Origin: Saprospiraceae bacterium
GTDB taxonomy: Bacteria; Bacteroidota; Bacteroidia; Chitinophagales; Saprospiraceae
Direction: 5' to 3'
Length of the DNA stretch: 7,381 bases
Assembly: GCA_020628755.1 (NCBI GenBank)
Contig: JAHDEQ010000146.1
Span: 3,764 to 11,144 of the forward strand
Under the pieces are notes generated by a model that saw nothing but the letters and a program-made list of their open reading frames with translations, searched no databases and was not told the origin of the DNA. Shown one piece after another: positions 6,380-7,381 of the stretch. The position numbers were made by a program, and so were the translations under genes. How positions within the stretch are numbered: position 1 is the stretch's first letter; every line of letters starts with the position of its first letter.

Positions 6380-7381
6380 ATGCGATTCTTATTCCTACTT
6401 TTCTTTTTTACCTCTTTCAATCTTCTTGCTCAACAAGCGACCAATGTCAAAATGAGTACCAACGACGAACAAATCATAGTCAGCTATGATTTGGAGGGCA
6501 AGCCCAATGAAGTTTACGAGGTTCGACTACAATTCAAAAGAGACAATGACATTTACCTCAAACCCCAAACCATGCGTGGCGATGTCGGCAAAGTCGAATC
6601 AGGCAAAGGCAAAGCTATCATTTGGGAAGTTTATAAAGATGTGGACGAATTGCGTGGTAATCTCGAACCCGAAGTCATTGTAAAAGAACTCGCCAAACCC
6701 AAGCAATCCCAACCCGACGTGCAGGCTACGCCTACACCTCCAAAACCTCCAGTTGTGGATGTCAATAAACAACAAGATAAAAAAACCAAACGCCGCAAAA
6801 GCGATATACGTACAGGCTTCAAAGTCGGACTCGGCAATACACAAGTTGATGCCAACCGTCCTAGCTACCAAAAACAGTTTAGCTTTGAGGCAGGCGTTTA
6901 TACACGCTGGAAAGCACATCGCCGCTTCTACTTACAACCTGAAATTTTGTATCATTTGCAAGCCTACGAAAACCTCCTCAACAATACCGAAAGCATTACG
7001 ACTAAAAACCATTATGCACGTGCGCAAGTCTTAGGAGGTGTTTCACCTTTTGGTTTTGGTTTGTATTTCAATGGAGGGATTTATTATGGATATTTGCTAG
7101 GAGGGTCCGAACGTCAAATGCTCAATGCGGGCGATCAAACCATCAACATCCAAGATTTACCAGCCATGAATGGCGTAGAGTCTCCATTTAATCCGCACGA
7201 TTTGGGTTATATTATTGGAGGCAGCTTTAGTCTATTCAAAGGTTCGTTTGCGATAGGAGCATTGTGGTCAAGAAGTTTTGACAATGTTATCAATACCGAT
7301 TATTATACAGGCGATACGACTAACGAGAACCTAAGTTTGAGAAATCAATCTTATCATTTCTTTATTCAAAAACGTTTTTGA
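6380..7381 (+). CDS. Outer-membrane beta-barrel protein with N-terminal Ig-like domain
   Basis: Complete gene, 333 residues. The start at 6380 is supported by an immediate signal peptide: M-R-F, a Leu/Phe-rich core at residues 3-16 and Leu-Leu-Ala-Gln, with cleavage probably after Ala17. Residues about 22-101 form an Ig-like beta domain (I-V-S-Y-D-L-E-G, then M-R-G-D-V-G-K-V, then A-I-I-W-E-V-Y-K-D-V-D-E-L) of a type I recall from other Bacteroidota exported proteins. Residues about 103-142 are a Pro/Gln/Lys linker ending in a basic K-K-T-K-R-R-K patch. Residues about 145-333 alternate hydrophobic and polar residues in roughly eight strands rich in aromatics and Gly, ending in Phe, as in small outer-membrane barrels (OMP_b-brl type). 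The precursor should be exported by Sec and folded into the outer membrane by BAM. No Shine-Dalgarno is present, which is normal for the phylum. It follows the giant gene by 159 bp; specific function unknown. Confidence 0.88.
   Translation: MRFLFLLFFFTSFNLLAQQATNVKMSTNDEQIIVSYDLEGKPNEVYEVRLQFKRDNDIYLKPQTMRGDVGKVESGKGKAIIWEVYKDVDELRGNLEPEVIVKELAKPKQSQPDVQATPTPPKPPVVDVNKQQDKKTKRRKSDIRTGFKVGLGNTQVDANRPSYQKQFSFEAGVYTRWKAHRRFYLQPEILYHLQAYENLLNNTESITTKNHYARAQVLGGVSPFGFGLYFNGGIYYGYLLGGSERQMLNAGDQTINIQDLPAMNGVESPFNPHDLGYIIGGSFSLFKGSFAIGALWSRSFDNVINTDYYTGDTTNENLSLRNQSYHFFIQKRF

Noticed and set aside
6599..6919. Minus-strand open frame of 106 codons within the outer-membrane gene
   Set aside because: It is antisense to a gene with a signal peptide, linker and barrel. 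The hydrophobic, Cys/Phe-rich product is what antisense of Lys/Gln/Pro-rich coding sequence gives.

Overview
The window comes from an AT-rich member of the Bacteroidota. The evidence is a C-terminal type IX secretion (T9SS) sorting domain on the first gene, a short signal peptide ending in Leu-Ala-Gln on the second, and no Shine-Dalgarno sequence before the second gene. The very large multidomain surface protein fits marine or gliding lineages such as Saprospiria or Cytophagia, but the genus cannot be fixed from this sequence.

The layout is simple: two complete-to-partial genes on the + strand, separated by 159 bp. Positions 2-6220 hold the 3' part of a giant gene whose start lies outside the window. 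The visible product has over 2,070 residues. In order it contains at least five blades of a beta-propeller (to about 742), four large receptor-L-type leucine-rich-repeat (LRR) modules (743-4600, about 45 repeat units), three DUF11/CARDB-like beta-sandwich repeats (4625-5899) and a T9SS type A sorting domain (5963-6217). Each LRR module has the same set of six cysteines in its two caps. This looks like an exported, surface-anchored or released adhesion or recognition protein.

The gap at 6221-6379 holds a long imperfect stem-loop (6229-6279) just after the stop codon, bracketed by a 9-bp direct repeat. A short inverted repeat lies just before the next start.

Positions 6380-7381 hold a complete gene for a 333-residue outer-membrane protein: signal peptide, an Ig-like N-terminal domain, a Pro/Lys/Gln-rich linker and a C-terminal beta-barrel ending in Phe. 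Its stop codon is the last codon of the window. Both products are predicted to reach the outer membrane or cell surface. The stem-loop between them and the separate 5' region argue for separate transcription, and nothing shown here proves that they act together.

I saw no tRNA, rRNA, CRISPR array, transposase or recognisable defence genes. The most unusual content is the modular, disulfide-capped LRR architecture and its signs of internal duplication.
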